The translations under genes and the position numbers were made by a program. From contig CALUMM010000001.1 of assembly GCA_944321755.1 (NCBI GenBank), positions 1 through 64,000 of the forward strand: a stretch of 64,000 bases of DNA, in the 5' to 3' direction. Position 1 is the stretch's first letter. The number at the start of each line of letters is the position of its first letter. The notes beneath the pieces were generated by a model. The model ran no database searches. It worked only from the letters and a program-made list of their open reading frames with translations, and was not told where the DNA came from. The DNA comes from an uncultured Alistipes sp. Its GTDB lineage: Bacteria; Bacteroidota; Bacteroidia; Bacteroidales; Rikenellaceae. This document shows positions 8,018 to 16,473 of this stretch, piece by piece.

Positions 8018-11000
8018 TCACGATTGCGTAGCAGCTTGTTCGCGCCACTGTTTCGGCGAAACCCCGAAACACTTGCGGAAGGCCCGGCTGAAATAGGAGG
8101 AGTCGGAGAATCCCACCTCGAACGTGATCTCGGAGATCGACTGCGAAGTCTCCCGCAGCAGGCGCGCAGCGTATTTGAGGCGGATATTCTGGATGAACTC
8201 GTTGGCCGATTGTCCGGCTGTGACCTTCAGTTTCCGATAGAGGGTCGACTGGCTCATGTTCAGCCCCGAGCAGAGGTCGTCGACGTTGAACTCCGGATCG
8301 GAGAGGTGGTCGAAAACCAATGCCACGGCCCGCTTGAGCCACTGCTCGTCGGAATCCGAGTGGGTGATCTCCACATTTGAGAGGTCGATGTCGATCTTGT
8401 AGGCTTCGCGGGCTTTCCAGGCGTTGTAGAGCAGATTGCGAATGCGCAGGGCCAGCAGGGAGAACTCGAAGGGCTTGACCACATAGGCATCGGCTCCGGC
8501 CTTGTAGCCGCGTTCGCGGTAGTTGTTTTCCGAGAGTACGGTCGTCAGGATGACCCGGACGTGGCTGGTCTCGATGTTGTTCTTCACCGCCTTGCAAAGC
8601 TCGAACCCGTTCATGCCGCTGCCCAGCATCACGTCCGTAACCAGGATATCGATGCGCTTCGCGGCGATCAGCGCCAGCGCCTGTTCCGCATTGGCTGCCG
8701 ACTCCATGCTGAAACGCTCCCGAAGCGCTTCGACGACCATATTGCGCATGTCCTGGTCATCGTCGACGATCAGAACGACGGTCTGGCGTTCGAGTGCGAT
8801 GTAATCGGGATGCTCGCTTCCCGGATCAGATTCCGGGGTCAGCCGGGCCTCGTCGAAGATTTCGAGACTGTAGCGGGCAATGTCGACGGGATGGACCTCG
8901 CTGGCACTCTTCCGCGCCGGAAGCCGGAAGGTAAAGCGCGTGTATTCGTTTTCGCGCGACTCCGCTTCGATCTCCCCGCCGTGGAGTTCGACGAGCGACT
9001 TCACGTAGGAGAGCCCCACGCCCGACGAGTAGCGGTCGTAGGTGTGGCCCGTAAAGAAGCGTTCGAAGATGTGGGGCAGTTTGTCGGGGGTGATCCCGGG
9101 GCCCGAATTGGTGACCGTAGTCCGGATTCCGTCCGGCTCCTCCGAGACTTTGATTTCGACATGCCCGCCGACCGGGGTGTATTTGCAGGCGTTCGACAGC
9201 AGGTTGCCGAGCATCTTCTCCAGTTTGTCGATATCGGCCCAGATGATCGTTTCCGGTCCGGCATCCCGCAGTTCAACCCGGATGTTCTTGCTCTCGAACA
9301 GCCAGCCGTAGCGTCCCAGCACCGATTCGATGAAGGGCCGATAGTAGAAGGGCTGAATACGTAATTTGAGGTGTTCCAGCTCCCGGAAGGCCAGGAGTTC
9401 ATTGATCAGTCCGAGCAGTTTCTCGGCATTCCGCTTGATGACGTTGAAATACTTTTCGCGCAATGCAGTCGGGACGTTCCCTTCGAGAAAACTCGTCACG
9501 GGGCCGATAATGAGTGAAAGGGGCGTTTTGAACTCATGCGAGATGTTGACGAAGAAGCGCAGTTTGAGTTCGTTCATCTCCTTGTCCTTTTCGCGGGCGA
9601 GGCGTTCCAGTTCGAAGGCGTGGCGGGTGCGGGCGTTGTTGAGCCACAGCCACAGCAGATAGCCCGCCACGGCGAGGGTCAAGGAGAGGTAGGCCAGTCG
9701 TGCGGCGAGGCTCCGCCACCAGGGCGGCCGGATGAAGATCGACAGCGAACAGCGGTTGTCGGAGAGTTCCCCGGAGTCCGTAAGGGTGCAGACCGTCAGC
9801 CGGTAGCGGCCGAAATCGAGTCCCGTGAAGTCGATTCGGCGCCGGGTGCCGAGGTCATGCCAGGCGTCATCCATTCCCTCCAGTCTGTAGGCGTAGTTCA
9901 ACGAATTGTTGTCGAAGACGTTGCAAGTGAAGTCCACGCCCCACGACGTGCGGCTGCTGTGGAGCGTCAGCTCTTCGATCGTGTTCAGGTCTTCGGGCAG
10001 CGGTGCGTTTTTTTCGGGGCGGACGGGTTGCTTTTCGTTGTGGATATAGAGGTTTCCGAAACGGATCGGATGCTCTCCGACAGGGGCTCCTTCCCGGGCC
10101 GGGTCGATGACAACAATCCCATTGATGCTTCCAAACCAGAGTTTCTCCCCGATCCGGGCACAGGCGTTGTAGTTAAACCGGTTGTCGGGCAGACCGTCGG
10201 CAATCGTGTAGTTGGTAAAGCGAGTCAGTTCGGGGTCGCACTTGTAGATTCCCGAGTTGGTCGAAAACCACACGTTTCCGAAATCATCCTGCAGGATGCC
10301 GTAAACCGTATTGTCGGGTAGCCCCTCGGCCTGCGTATGGCGCTGCACCTTCAGGTCGTCGATGCCGATGACCGTCAACCCCTCCTTTTCGGTTCCGGCC
10401 AGGATCCGCCCGTCGGCAAGCTGGCACAGGGTGATGTATTTGGAGGCTCCGGTTTCGATCCGTTGCGCCTCGTAGTTCCGGGTGCGGTCGAGCCGGTAGA
10501 TGCCTTCGCCGTAGCAGGCCAGCCAGATGTCGCCCCGGTAGTCTTCGAGGATATCCCAGACGAAGACCCACGATGGAATTCCGGCAAAGCGTTCGAACTG
10601 TTCCGTGGCGTAGTCGTATCGGAACAGCCCGTTGTAGAAGGTCCCGACCCAGAGGTTCGCGGCACGGTCCTGGAAGATGTTGTAGACGCTGTTCGACGCA
10701 AGCCCCGGGTCGCTCCAATGGGTCGGCACTCCATTCCCGGCGAGCGATGCCCGTTTCAGCCCGCCGTAGAAGTTCCCGATCCAGAAATTCCGGCGGTCGT
10801 CGATGCAGAGTGCATGGACGTTGTCGTTGACCAGCCCGCTGTTGCGGCTGTTGCAGTTTCGAAAACGTCGGGTTGCCCGGTCGTAGAGATAGAGCCCCCG
10901 GTTTTCCGTTCCGATATAGATGCGTTCGCCGAAAGCGGCAATGCTGCTGACGGCGCACCCTTTGAGTTCGTTGATCCCCGAATCCGAAACCAGATCGGCA

Positions 11001-12034
11001 AACATCCCGTAACGGGTGTTCATCACGTTAATCCCGCCGAAGAAGGTTCCGATCCACATGTTGCCGTCCCGGTCGAGACGCAGACTGTAGACCGCATTGT
11101 CGTTCAGGCCCCAGTTGTCGTCTCCCCGGCTGTAGATGAAGGTCGGGATTCCGTCGGCGAGGATCGTGATGCCCCGTTCGGTTCCGACCCACAGATGGCC
11201 TTCCCGGTCCAGGCTCAGGGCCCGGACAATGTCGTTGCTCAACGTCCCGCGCCGTTCGGTGTAGCGGCGGACACCTCCGGTGCTGTCGATCCGGTAGAGC
11301 CCCGATCCTTCAGTTGCGGCCCACAAGGTTCCTGCGGCATCCTCGCAGAGCGCCTTGACGGCGTGCCTCGACCCTTCGAGCAGCACCTCCACCGGTCGTT
11401 CCTGCCCCGTGATGCGCCACAGTTTGCCACCGTTGTCGCCGTACCAGACCGCCCCGTCCTTCCGACAGCAGATTGCCGTTACCGACGGGTAGCCGCCGTC
11501 GGGAAGCGGGATGTTCGAGTTCTCCCGGCGATTCGGCGCGATGCGGTTCACGCCATTCGCGGTTCCCACCCAGAGAGTCCCGTCCGCCGATTCGGCCATG
11601 CAGAGAATGACGTCCGAGGAGAGTCGGCAGGGACTCTCCTCGCTGGCGGCATAACGGACGTGGGTGTTGTAGCGACGGTCGTGGCGGTAAAGCCCGTCGT
11701 CGGTTCCGAACCAGAGGTCTCCGGAATGCTCTTCCTGGACGAAATTCACATTGGCAGCCGTTCCGTTACGGAGATTGCGGAACGCATACTCCTCGAATTC
11801 GTATCCGTCGTAACGATACGTGCCGTACATGGTCGAAAACCAGAGGTAGCCGTGGCTGTCCTGGTTGATGTTCCAGATCCAGGTGTATTTCAGCCCGTTC
11901 TGGCTTGTGATGTGGCGGAAACGGTATCGGATGCTACCTCCGGATTCCGAAGCCCGGAGGCTTGAAATCCCGGCTCCCGCCATCAATAGCGCGATGAGTA
12001 CGATACGACGGTATGTATGGAATCGGAGGAGCAT
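8018..12034 (-). CDS. Hybrid two-component system sensor/regulator (HTCS) of PUL1
   Basis: A 1338-residue one-protein signalling system. After an N-terminal membrane signal come two-bladed-propeller sensor repeats (about residues 35-700, many W-x-G-T and D-x-x-G-N-x-W-x-G-T motifs) and a Y_Y_Y domain (about 700-765). A transmembrane helix follows at about 776-798. The histidine kinase has phospho-acceptor His833 in ISHEFKTPLS and an ATPase N-box NLLSNACKYTP. A receiver domain has Asp1134 in LVTDVMLGS and Lys in VVKPFE. The C-terminal AraC-type helix-turn-helix covers about 1240-1335. Such proteins bind an oligosaccharide in the periplasm and activate PUL promoters in the cytoplasm. It starts 18 bases after the GH127-like gene stop, so it is probably co-transcribed with it, and it lies just upstream of susC. 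Confidence 0.97.
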   Translation of the reverse strand: MLLRFHTYRRIVLIALLMAGAGISSLRASESGGSIRYRFRHITSQNGLKYTWIWNINQDSHGYLWFSTMYGTYRYDGYEFEEYAFRNLRNGTAANVNFVQEEHSGDLWFGTDDGLYRHDRRYNTHVRYAASEESPCRLSSDVILCMAESADGTLWVGTANGVNRIAPNRRENSNIPLPDGGYPSVTAICCRKDGAVWYGDNGGKLWRITGQERPVEVLLEGSRHAVKALCEDAAGTLWAATEGSGLYRIDSTGGVRRYTERRGTLSNDIVRALSLDREGHLWVGTERGITILADGIPTFIYSRGDDNWGLNDNAVYSLRLDRDGNMWIGTFFGGINVMNTRYGMFADLVSDSGINELKGCAVSSIAAFGERIYIGTENRGLYLYDRATRRFRNCNSRNSGLVNDNVHALCIDDRRNFWIGNFYGGLKRASLAGNGVPTHWSDPGLASNSVYNIFQDRAANLWVGTFYNGLFRYDYATEQFERFAGIPSWVFVWDILEDYRGDIWLACYGEGIYRLDRTRNYEAQRIETGASKYITLCQLADGRILAGTEKEGLTVIGIDDLKVQRHTQAEGLPDNTVYGILQDDFGNVWFSTNSGIYKCDPELTRFTNYTIADGLPDNRFNYNACARIGEKLWFGSINGIVVIDPAREGAPVGEHPIRFGNLYIHNEKQPVRPEKNAPLPEDLNTIEELTLHSSRTSWGVDFTCNVFDNNSLNYAYRLEGMDDAWHDLGTRRRIDFTGLDFGRYRLTVCTLTDSGELSDNRCSLSIFIRPPWWRSLAARLAYLSLTLAVAGYLLWLWLNNARTRHAFELERLAREKDKEMNELKLRFFVNISHEFKTPLSLIIGPVTSFLEGNVPTALREKYFNVIKRNAEKLLGLINELLAFRELEHLKLRIQPFYYRPFIESVLGRYGWLFESKNIRVELRDAGPETIIWADIDKLEKMLGNLLSNACKYTPVGGHVEIKVSEEPDGIRTTVTNSGPGITPDKLPHIFERFFTGHTYDRYSSGVGLSYVKSLVELHGGEIEAESRENEYTRFTFRLPARKSASEVHPVDIARYSLEIFDEARLTPESDPGSEHPDYIALERQTVVLIVDDDQDMRNMVVEALRERFSMESAANAEQALALIAAKRIDILVTDVMLGSGMNGFELCKAVKNNIETSHVRVILTTVLSENNYRERGYKAGADAYVVKPFEFSLLALRIRNLLYNAWKAREAYKIDIDLSNVEITHSDSDEQWLKRAVALVFDHLSDPEFNVDDLCSGLNMSQSTLYRKLKVTAGQSANEFIQNIRLKYAARLLRETSQSISEITFEVGFSDSSYFSRAFRKCFGVSPKQWREQAATQS

Positions 12035-12052
12035 GGTTTGGCAGTTGTCGTG

Positions 12053-14107
12053 TTATTCGGCCGAGTGTTGTCCCGACATCGGGAATTCGGTGATGCGGAG
12101 TGTCGTGCAGCCGTAGGGAATCAGTTCGATTTCGGTCTCTTCGGCCGTGTCGAGTCCGTACATGATGCTGTAGGGCAGGGGCCCAGCCATGCCGTTGTAA
12201 CTCTTCCAGGAGGGAACCCTTACGGCCCGGGTCCGGATCGTGATCGGCGCGGCCTCTTCGCTCCACGGACGGTCAGCCGCGGCTTTCGCCGGGTCGATGC
12301 ATGTAGTATAGTGTGTTTCGAACTCCTCATCCGGACACTGGATCAGGGCATAGTTCCAGGGTGCGGCGGCCGTATGCTCGTAATACCACGCCCCCTGGTA
12401 GATCGGGTTGCGGGTGTTTTCGACACGGCGGACATGGCTCGGCACCTTCATGGCGAATACCAGCGGGCCGCGCTCCACGCTCCGTGCGTTCTCCTCCCAG
12501 GTCGAGAGTCGGATCCGGGGTGAGAAGCGGATTTCGAGTTCGTCCCCGGCCTGCCACTCCCGATCGATGACAGCCAGCCGCTCCTCTCCGACCGGGCACG
12601 TGATCGGGTTTCCGTTGAGCAGCAGTTGTGTCTTCTCACTCCACGACGGAATGCGGAGCACGAACGGGAAACAGGCGGCACGCTCCATCGAGTCGATCCG
12701 GAAGCGGACGCTGTCGCCGAACGGATAGCAGGTCTGTTCGCAGATCCGGATCCCGACTCCGTCGGCTACCTTCATACGTACCTCCGACGGTGCATATTGG
12801 GTAACGGCGACACCGTTTTCCGGGGTTGCGTACCAGAGGTTCTGCGTGAACTTCGGCCAGCCCTGGTGCATGTTCGACGTACAGCAGGGGTAGCCGGTCA
12901 GCAGGCCGAAGCAGCCATCCAGTCCGTCGTGGTTGACGTCGAAGTTGCGGATTCCGAGGGTCAGTTCCACCTGGTTTACCTGCTGGAAATACTGGCGGGT
13001 GAGGAATTTGTCGTCCACCTGTGCCGGAAGGGCGTTGTAGACGATCCGTTCGAGCAGTTCGGCGAATTTCGGGTCCCCCGTGATGCGGTACATGGTCTCC
13101 AGCGAGAACATGTACTCCACGATGGTGCACAGTTCGATGCCCTGTGTGGGATCGGACCCGTGGATGGCCTCATCACCGCTGAACATGCCTGTCGGGTTGC
13201 CGTGATAGCGGCGCAGGTCGTCCAGCGCGCAATCCAGAGCTTCGAGATACGCCGGATCGGGGTCGGCCTGCCAGTAGACGATCGGGGTCTTGATCCCCTG
13301 GGCGAGATTCACGGCATGGATCGTCCCCACGCGGGTCAGTTTCTCCCGGGCGAGGAACATCTCCGTATAGGGTTCGGTCTGGTCATAGAGTTTGCGTCCC
13401 AACTCCAGCAGGGCTTCGTCTCCGGTCTTGTTGTAGAGCCAGTAGACGGCCATCAGGTTGTCCCCGCCGCGAAAACGCCCCCAGAAACTCCAGTGATCGA
13501 GCGGATATTGGTCGAGGTGTGCCAACTGGTAGTGGAAGTAGCGCGTCATGAAGTCAATGACCCGCTCGTCACCGGTTGCCGAGTGATACTGCATCAGGAC
13601 TTTGAGCATCACCATCTTGGGCCACCAGTCGCGACAATTGTTGCGTTGCAGACCTGGCTCGGGCCCGTAATCGGTTTTCGGCCCGAAATAGCCGTCTTCC
13701 TGCTGACTGGCAAGGGCCCATTCGATCCAGGGTGTCGTTTTGGCGATCAGGGCCGAATCCTGCAGGATGTAGGCCAGCGGCAGGAGACCGTCGATCCAGT
13801 ACGGGCCGCGTTCCCATTGGTCGCCGTCACCGCCCAGCCAACCGTTCCGTGGTCCCATGACCGACGGGTACAATTCGTCGAGATGTCCCGTCGCACCGTC
13901 GCGCTGTGTTTCCAACATCCTGCGTAGCCAGCCAGCCGGAGAGATGCTGCCGAGCGGCAGTTCTTCGAACGCTGCGGAGTGGAGCGGTTCGCGGTTGCCG
14001 CCGTAATTGGCATTCTGCGGAAATCCGGCTTCGGACCCGCACGAAACACATATTGCGGACAGCATTCCGAAGGCCGTCCAGATTCCAAAAGTCCGTTTTA
14101 GATTCAT
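12053..14107 (-). CDS. GH127/GH146-type (DUF1680) beta-L-arabinofuranosidase-like lipoprotein
   Basis: The chosen start at 14107 gives 684 residues and puts a lipoprotein-type signal first (Cys20 or Cys23); an upstream in-frame Met at 14134 has no signal. The protein matches the DUF1680 superfamily, an (alpha/alpha)6 barrel followed by beta-sandwich. Candidate catalytic residues by comparison with HypBA1 are Glu313 as acid/base and a Glu325-x-Cys327 plus Cys408-Cys409 set as zinc ligands and nucleophile. The region before the Cys pair is YPCC rather than the usual CSCC, so this is a divergent member. It would release beta-linked L-arabinofuranose from PUL1 oligosaccharides. A TAACTTTG promoter lies 25-32 bases upstream. 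Confidence 0.85.
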   Translation of the reverse strand: MNLKRTFGIWTAFGMLSAICVSCGSEAGFPQNANYGGNREPLHSAAFEELPLGSISPAGWLRRMLETQRDGATGHLDELYPSVMGPRNGWLGGDGDQWERGPYWIDGLLPLAYILQDSALIAKTTPWIEWALASQQEDGYFGPKTDYGPEPGLQRNNCRDWWPKMVMLKVLMQYHSATGDERVIDFMTRYFHYQLAHLDQYPLDHWSFWGRFRGGDNLMAVYWLYNKTGDEALLELGRKLYDQTEPYTEMFLAREKLTRVGTIHAVNLAQGIKTPIVYWQADPDPAYLEALDCALDDLRRYHGNPTGMFSGDEAIHGSDPTQGIELCTIVEYMFSLETMYRITGDPKFAELLERIVYNALPAQVDDKFLTRQYFQQVNQVELTLGIRNFDVNHDGLDGCFGLLTGYPCCTSNMHQGWPKFTQNLWYATPENGVAVTQYAPSEVRMKVADGVGIRICEQTCYPFGDSVRFRIDSMERAACFPFVLRIPSWSEKTQLLLNGNPITCPVGEERLAVIDREWQAGDELEIRFSPRIRLSTWEENARSVERGPLVFAMKVPSHVRRVENTRNPIYQGAWYYEHTAAAPWNYALIQCPDEEFETHYTTCIDPAKAAADRPWSEEAAPITIRTRAVRVPSWKSYNGMAGPLPYSIMYGLDTAEETEIELIPYGCTTLRITEFPMSGQHSAE

Positions 14108-14131
14108 GAGTCGTTTGATTTTATCCGGAAA

Positions 14132-14139
14132 CAAAGTTA
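14132..14139 (-). promoter_or_regulatory. Putative -7 element for the GH127-like/HTCS transcript
   Basis: The minus strand reads TAACTTTG (TAnnTTTG). TTTG occurs 23 bases further upstream (14163-14166), slightly wider than the usual 19-21. Confidence 0.5.
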
Positions 14140-14235
14140 GTCTGCAGGCAGAGTCGCGGCCGCAAATATCCTGTCAAAATATCGGACAAATCGTTCAAAG
14201 TCCTTGTATTCATTGTCGAATTGCCGATTTATGCT

Positions 14236-14243
14236 TACTTTTG
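14236..14243 (+). promoter_or_regulatory. Putative -7 element for the plus-strand GH127 gene
   Basis: TACTTTTG fits TAnnTTTG, with ATTG about 20 bases upstream as a weak -33. It faces away from the minus-strand promoter at 14132, within the same 236-base divergent spacer. Confidence 0.5.
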
Positions 14244-14343
14244 GATTCCGAAACCTCCCCTTAAAGGTAAGGATATAACCCGAATCTGCCAATTATCGTC
14301 ATCTGAAAATTCCATACGTACCACCAAACACCTCGGATTGAAC

Positions 14344-16260
14344 ATGAAACGACCTGCATTGCTGATTGCATTGATTGCATTGATTGGATTGCTGGCGGGC
14401 TGCGGAAGCCGCACCGCCGCTCCGGATTACACCTATACCTCCGTTCCCTTTACCGACGCACGGTTTACCGACGGTTTCTGGGCCCCGCGCATCGAGACGG
14501 TCTCCGAACGGACGATCCCCTTCGCATTCCGCAAATGCGAGGAGACGGGCCGCATCGCCAATTTCGCCGTGGCGGCAGGCCTCGCCGACGGAGATTTTCA
14601 GGGTTTGCAATTCAACGATTCCGACCTCTTCAAGATCATGGAGGGAGCCTCCTACCGGCTGGCTGTTTCGTACGATGAGCCGCTGGACCGCTACCTGGAC
14701 AGCCTGATCCGGCTGGTCACGCTGGCTCAGGAGCCCGACGGATACCTTTATACGCCCCGGACCATCGGCCGGACGATGCCGCGGGATGCCGGTGCGGAGC
14801 GCTGGTCGAATATCCGTTACAGCCACGAACTCTACAATGTGGGACACCTCTACGAAGCCGCCGTCGCCCATTACTACGCAACGGGAAAACGCACGCTGCT
14901 GGATGTGGCCGTAAAGAATGCCGACCTGCTCTATGCGACCTTCTACGAACCGGACCGGAAGATCGTCCCGGGACACGAGGAGATCGAACTGGCGCTGGTC
15001 AAACTCTACCGGGCCACGCACGATCCCCGCTATCTTGACCTGGCGCGTTTCTTCCTGGATGCCCGCGGCTCGGACGGCGAGCAGGGCTCCTACAGCCAGG
15101 ACCATCTTCCGGTCACCGAACAGCGGGAGGCCGTGGGACATGCCGTCCGCGGACTCTACCTCTACATGGGTATGGCCGATGTGGCGGCCCTGGAGCAGGA
15201 CGCGGCGTATATCGCGGCGATCGACTCCCTGTGGAACAACATCGTGAGCCGGAAACTCTACATCACGGGCGGCGTCGGCGGTCAGATCGATGGCGAGGCA
15301 TTCGGAGACAACTACTATCTCCCCAATGACAAGGCCTACTGCGAGACCTGTGCGGCGATTGCCAACTGCATGTGGAACCAGCGGATGTTCCAGCTCCACG
15401 GCGATGCGAAATACATCGACGTGCTGGAGCGTTCGCTCTACAACAACGTGTTGAGCGGGCTTTCGCTCAACGGCATGGAGTTCTTCTATCCGAACGTGCT
15501 GGAGGTCCGCGAGGAGATGTTCGGGGAGTGGTGTGCCAGGCGCAGCCCCTGGTTCGACTGTTCGTGCTGTCCGTCGAATCTCTCGCGCTTTATCCCCTCG
15601 CTTTCGGGCTATATCTACGCCACGGGCAATAACCGGGTCTATGTAAATTTGTTCGGATCGAGCGAAGCGACGCTTTCTCTCGGACAAGACCGCCGGGTTG
15701 CGATCTCCCAGCGCAGCGACTATCCCTGGAGCGGAGAGGTCGAGATTACGGTCGACGGGAATGGCGCCGGACGTTTCGATCTGCTGATCCGCATTCCGGG
15801 CTGGACGCAGGAGCGCCCCGTTGCCTCGGACCTCTACCGCTATGTGAGCTCTGAAGCGGGGCGGACCGTTATCCGGATCAACGGCGAAGAGGTGGATTAC
15901 CGGAAGGAAAAGGGCTATGCCGTCTTGTCCCGGACGTGGAAGGCGGGAGATCATGTTTCGGTTTCGTTCCCGATGGAGGTCCGGAAGGTAAAGGTGAACG
16001 AGCGGGTAACCTTCGACCGCGGGAAATTCGCCGTCGAGCGGGGACCGATCGTCTATTGTGCCGAAGGGGTGGATCATCCCGGGCGTTCGGTTGTCGAAAT
16101 GGAGGCCTCGACGGGCGATGAGTTCCGCGCCGGGCGCAGCGAACTGTTCGACCGGCCCGTGATTCTGCGCAATGAGGAGCGGGGGATCACGCTGATTCCC
16201 TATTACGCCCGGGCTCATCGCGGGCTCTCCGAAATGAGTGTCTTCCTCCGCGAAGAGTGA
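14344..16260 (+). CDS. GH127 beta-L-arabinofuranosidase, predicted periplasmic lipoprotein
   Basis: Start 14344 gives 638 residues with a clear lipoprotein signal (LIGLLAGC, Cys20); the frame is open further upstream but without a signal. The catalytic set of GH127 is complete and correctly spaced relative to Bifidobacterium HypBA1: Glu318 (acid/base) lies 16 residues before Glu334 in the CETC motif, with Cys336, then Cys408 and Cys409 in CSCC. The expected reaction is hydrolysis of terminal beta-L-arabinofuranosyl groups using a zinc-bound cysteine nucleophile. It is divergent from the other DUF1680 gene, suggesting shared control by the PUL1 HTCS. The signal peptide is encoded by 9-base near-repeats. 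Confidence 0.93.
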   Translation: MKRPALLIALIALIGLLAGCGSRTAAPDYTYTSVPFTDARFTDGFWAPRIETVSERTIPFAFRKCEETGRIANFAVAAGLADGDFQGLQFNDSDLFKIMEGASYRLAVSYDEPLDRYLDSLIRLVTLAQEPDGYLYTPRTIGRTMPRDAGAERWSNIRYSHELYNVGHLYEAAVAHYYATGKRTLLDVAVKNADLLYATFYEPDRKIVPGHEEIELALVKLYRATHDPRYLDLARFFLDARGSDGEQGSYSQDHLPVTEQREAVGHAVRGLYLYMGMADVAALEQDAAYIAAIDSLWNNIVSRKLYITGGVGGQIDGEAFGDNYYLPNDKAYCETCAAIANCMWNQRMFQLHGDAKYIDVLERSLYNNVLSGLSLNGMEFFYPNVLEVREEMFGEWCARRSPWFDCSCCPSNLSRFIPSLSGYIYATGNNRVYVNLFGSSEATLSLGQDRRVAISQRSDYPWSGEVEITVDGNGAGRFDLLIRIPGWTQERPVASDLYRYVSSEAGRTVIRINGEEVDYRKEKGYAVLSRTWKAGDHVSVSFPMEVRKVKVNERVTFDRGKFAVERGPIVYCAEGVDHPGRSVVEMEASTGDEFRAGRSELFDRPVILRNEERGITLIPYYARAHRGLSEMSVFLREE

Positions 16261-16293
16261 CCCCGCAATCCCTCCCCGGGAGACCCGAATCCT

Positions 16294-16333
16294 GAAAACA
16301 GACCCGTTCCGAATCCGGAGCGGGTCTGTTTTC
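16294..16333. terminator. Bidirectional terminator hairpin between convergent genes
   Basis: A 13-bp perfect stem (16294-16306 with 16321-16333) with an extra 4-bp inner stem (16308-16311 with 16316-16319). A/T runs at the stem base suit termination in both directions. It lies between the GH127 stop (16260) and the regulator stop (16474). Confidence 0.85.
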
Positions 16334-16419
16334 GGAATACCTCCCCCAGGCGCGGGTCCCCGAACCCCGAACCGCTCCCGACTCCGCAATGCGAGTCGGA
16401 CGGCAGGGGCGGACCGAAC

Positions 16420-16455
16420 GGGCGGAACGGGCGGAACGGGCGGAACGGGCGGAAC
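16420..16455. repeat. 9-bp tandem repeat, four units
   Basis: Four exact head-to-tail copies of GGGCGGAAC lie 18 bases beyond the regulator stop codon. They are non-coding. Confidence 0.85.
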
Positions 16456-16473
16456 AGATCCCGTTCCCGGGCC

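Noticed and set aside
14358..14395. 9-base near-repeats in the GH127 signal peptide
   Set aside because: The repeat encodes alternating Ala, Leu and Ile of a lipoprotein signal, so amino-acid bias explains it.
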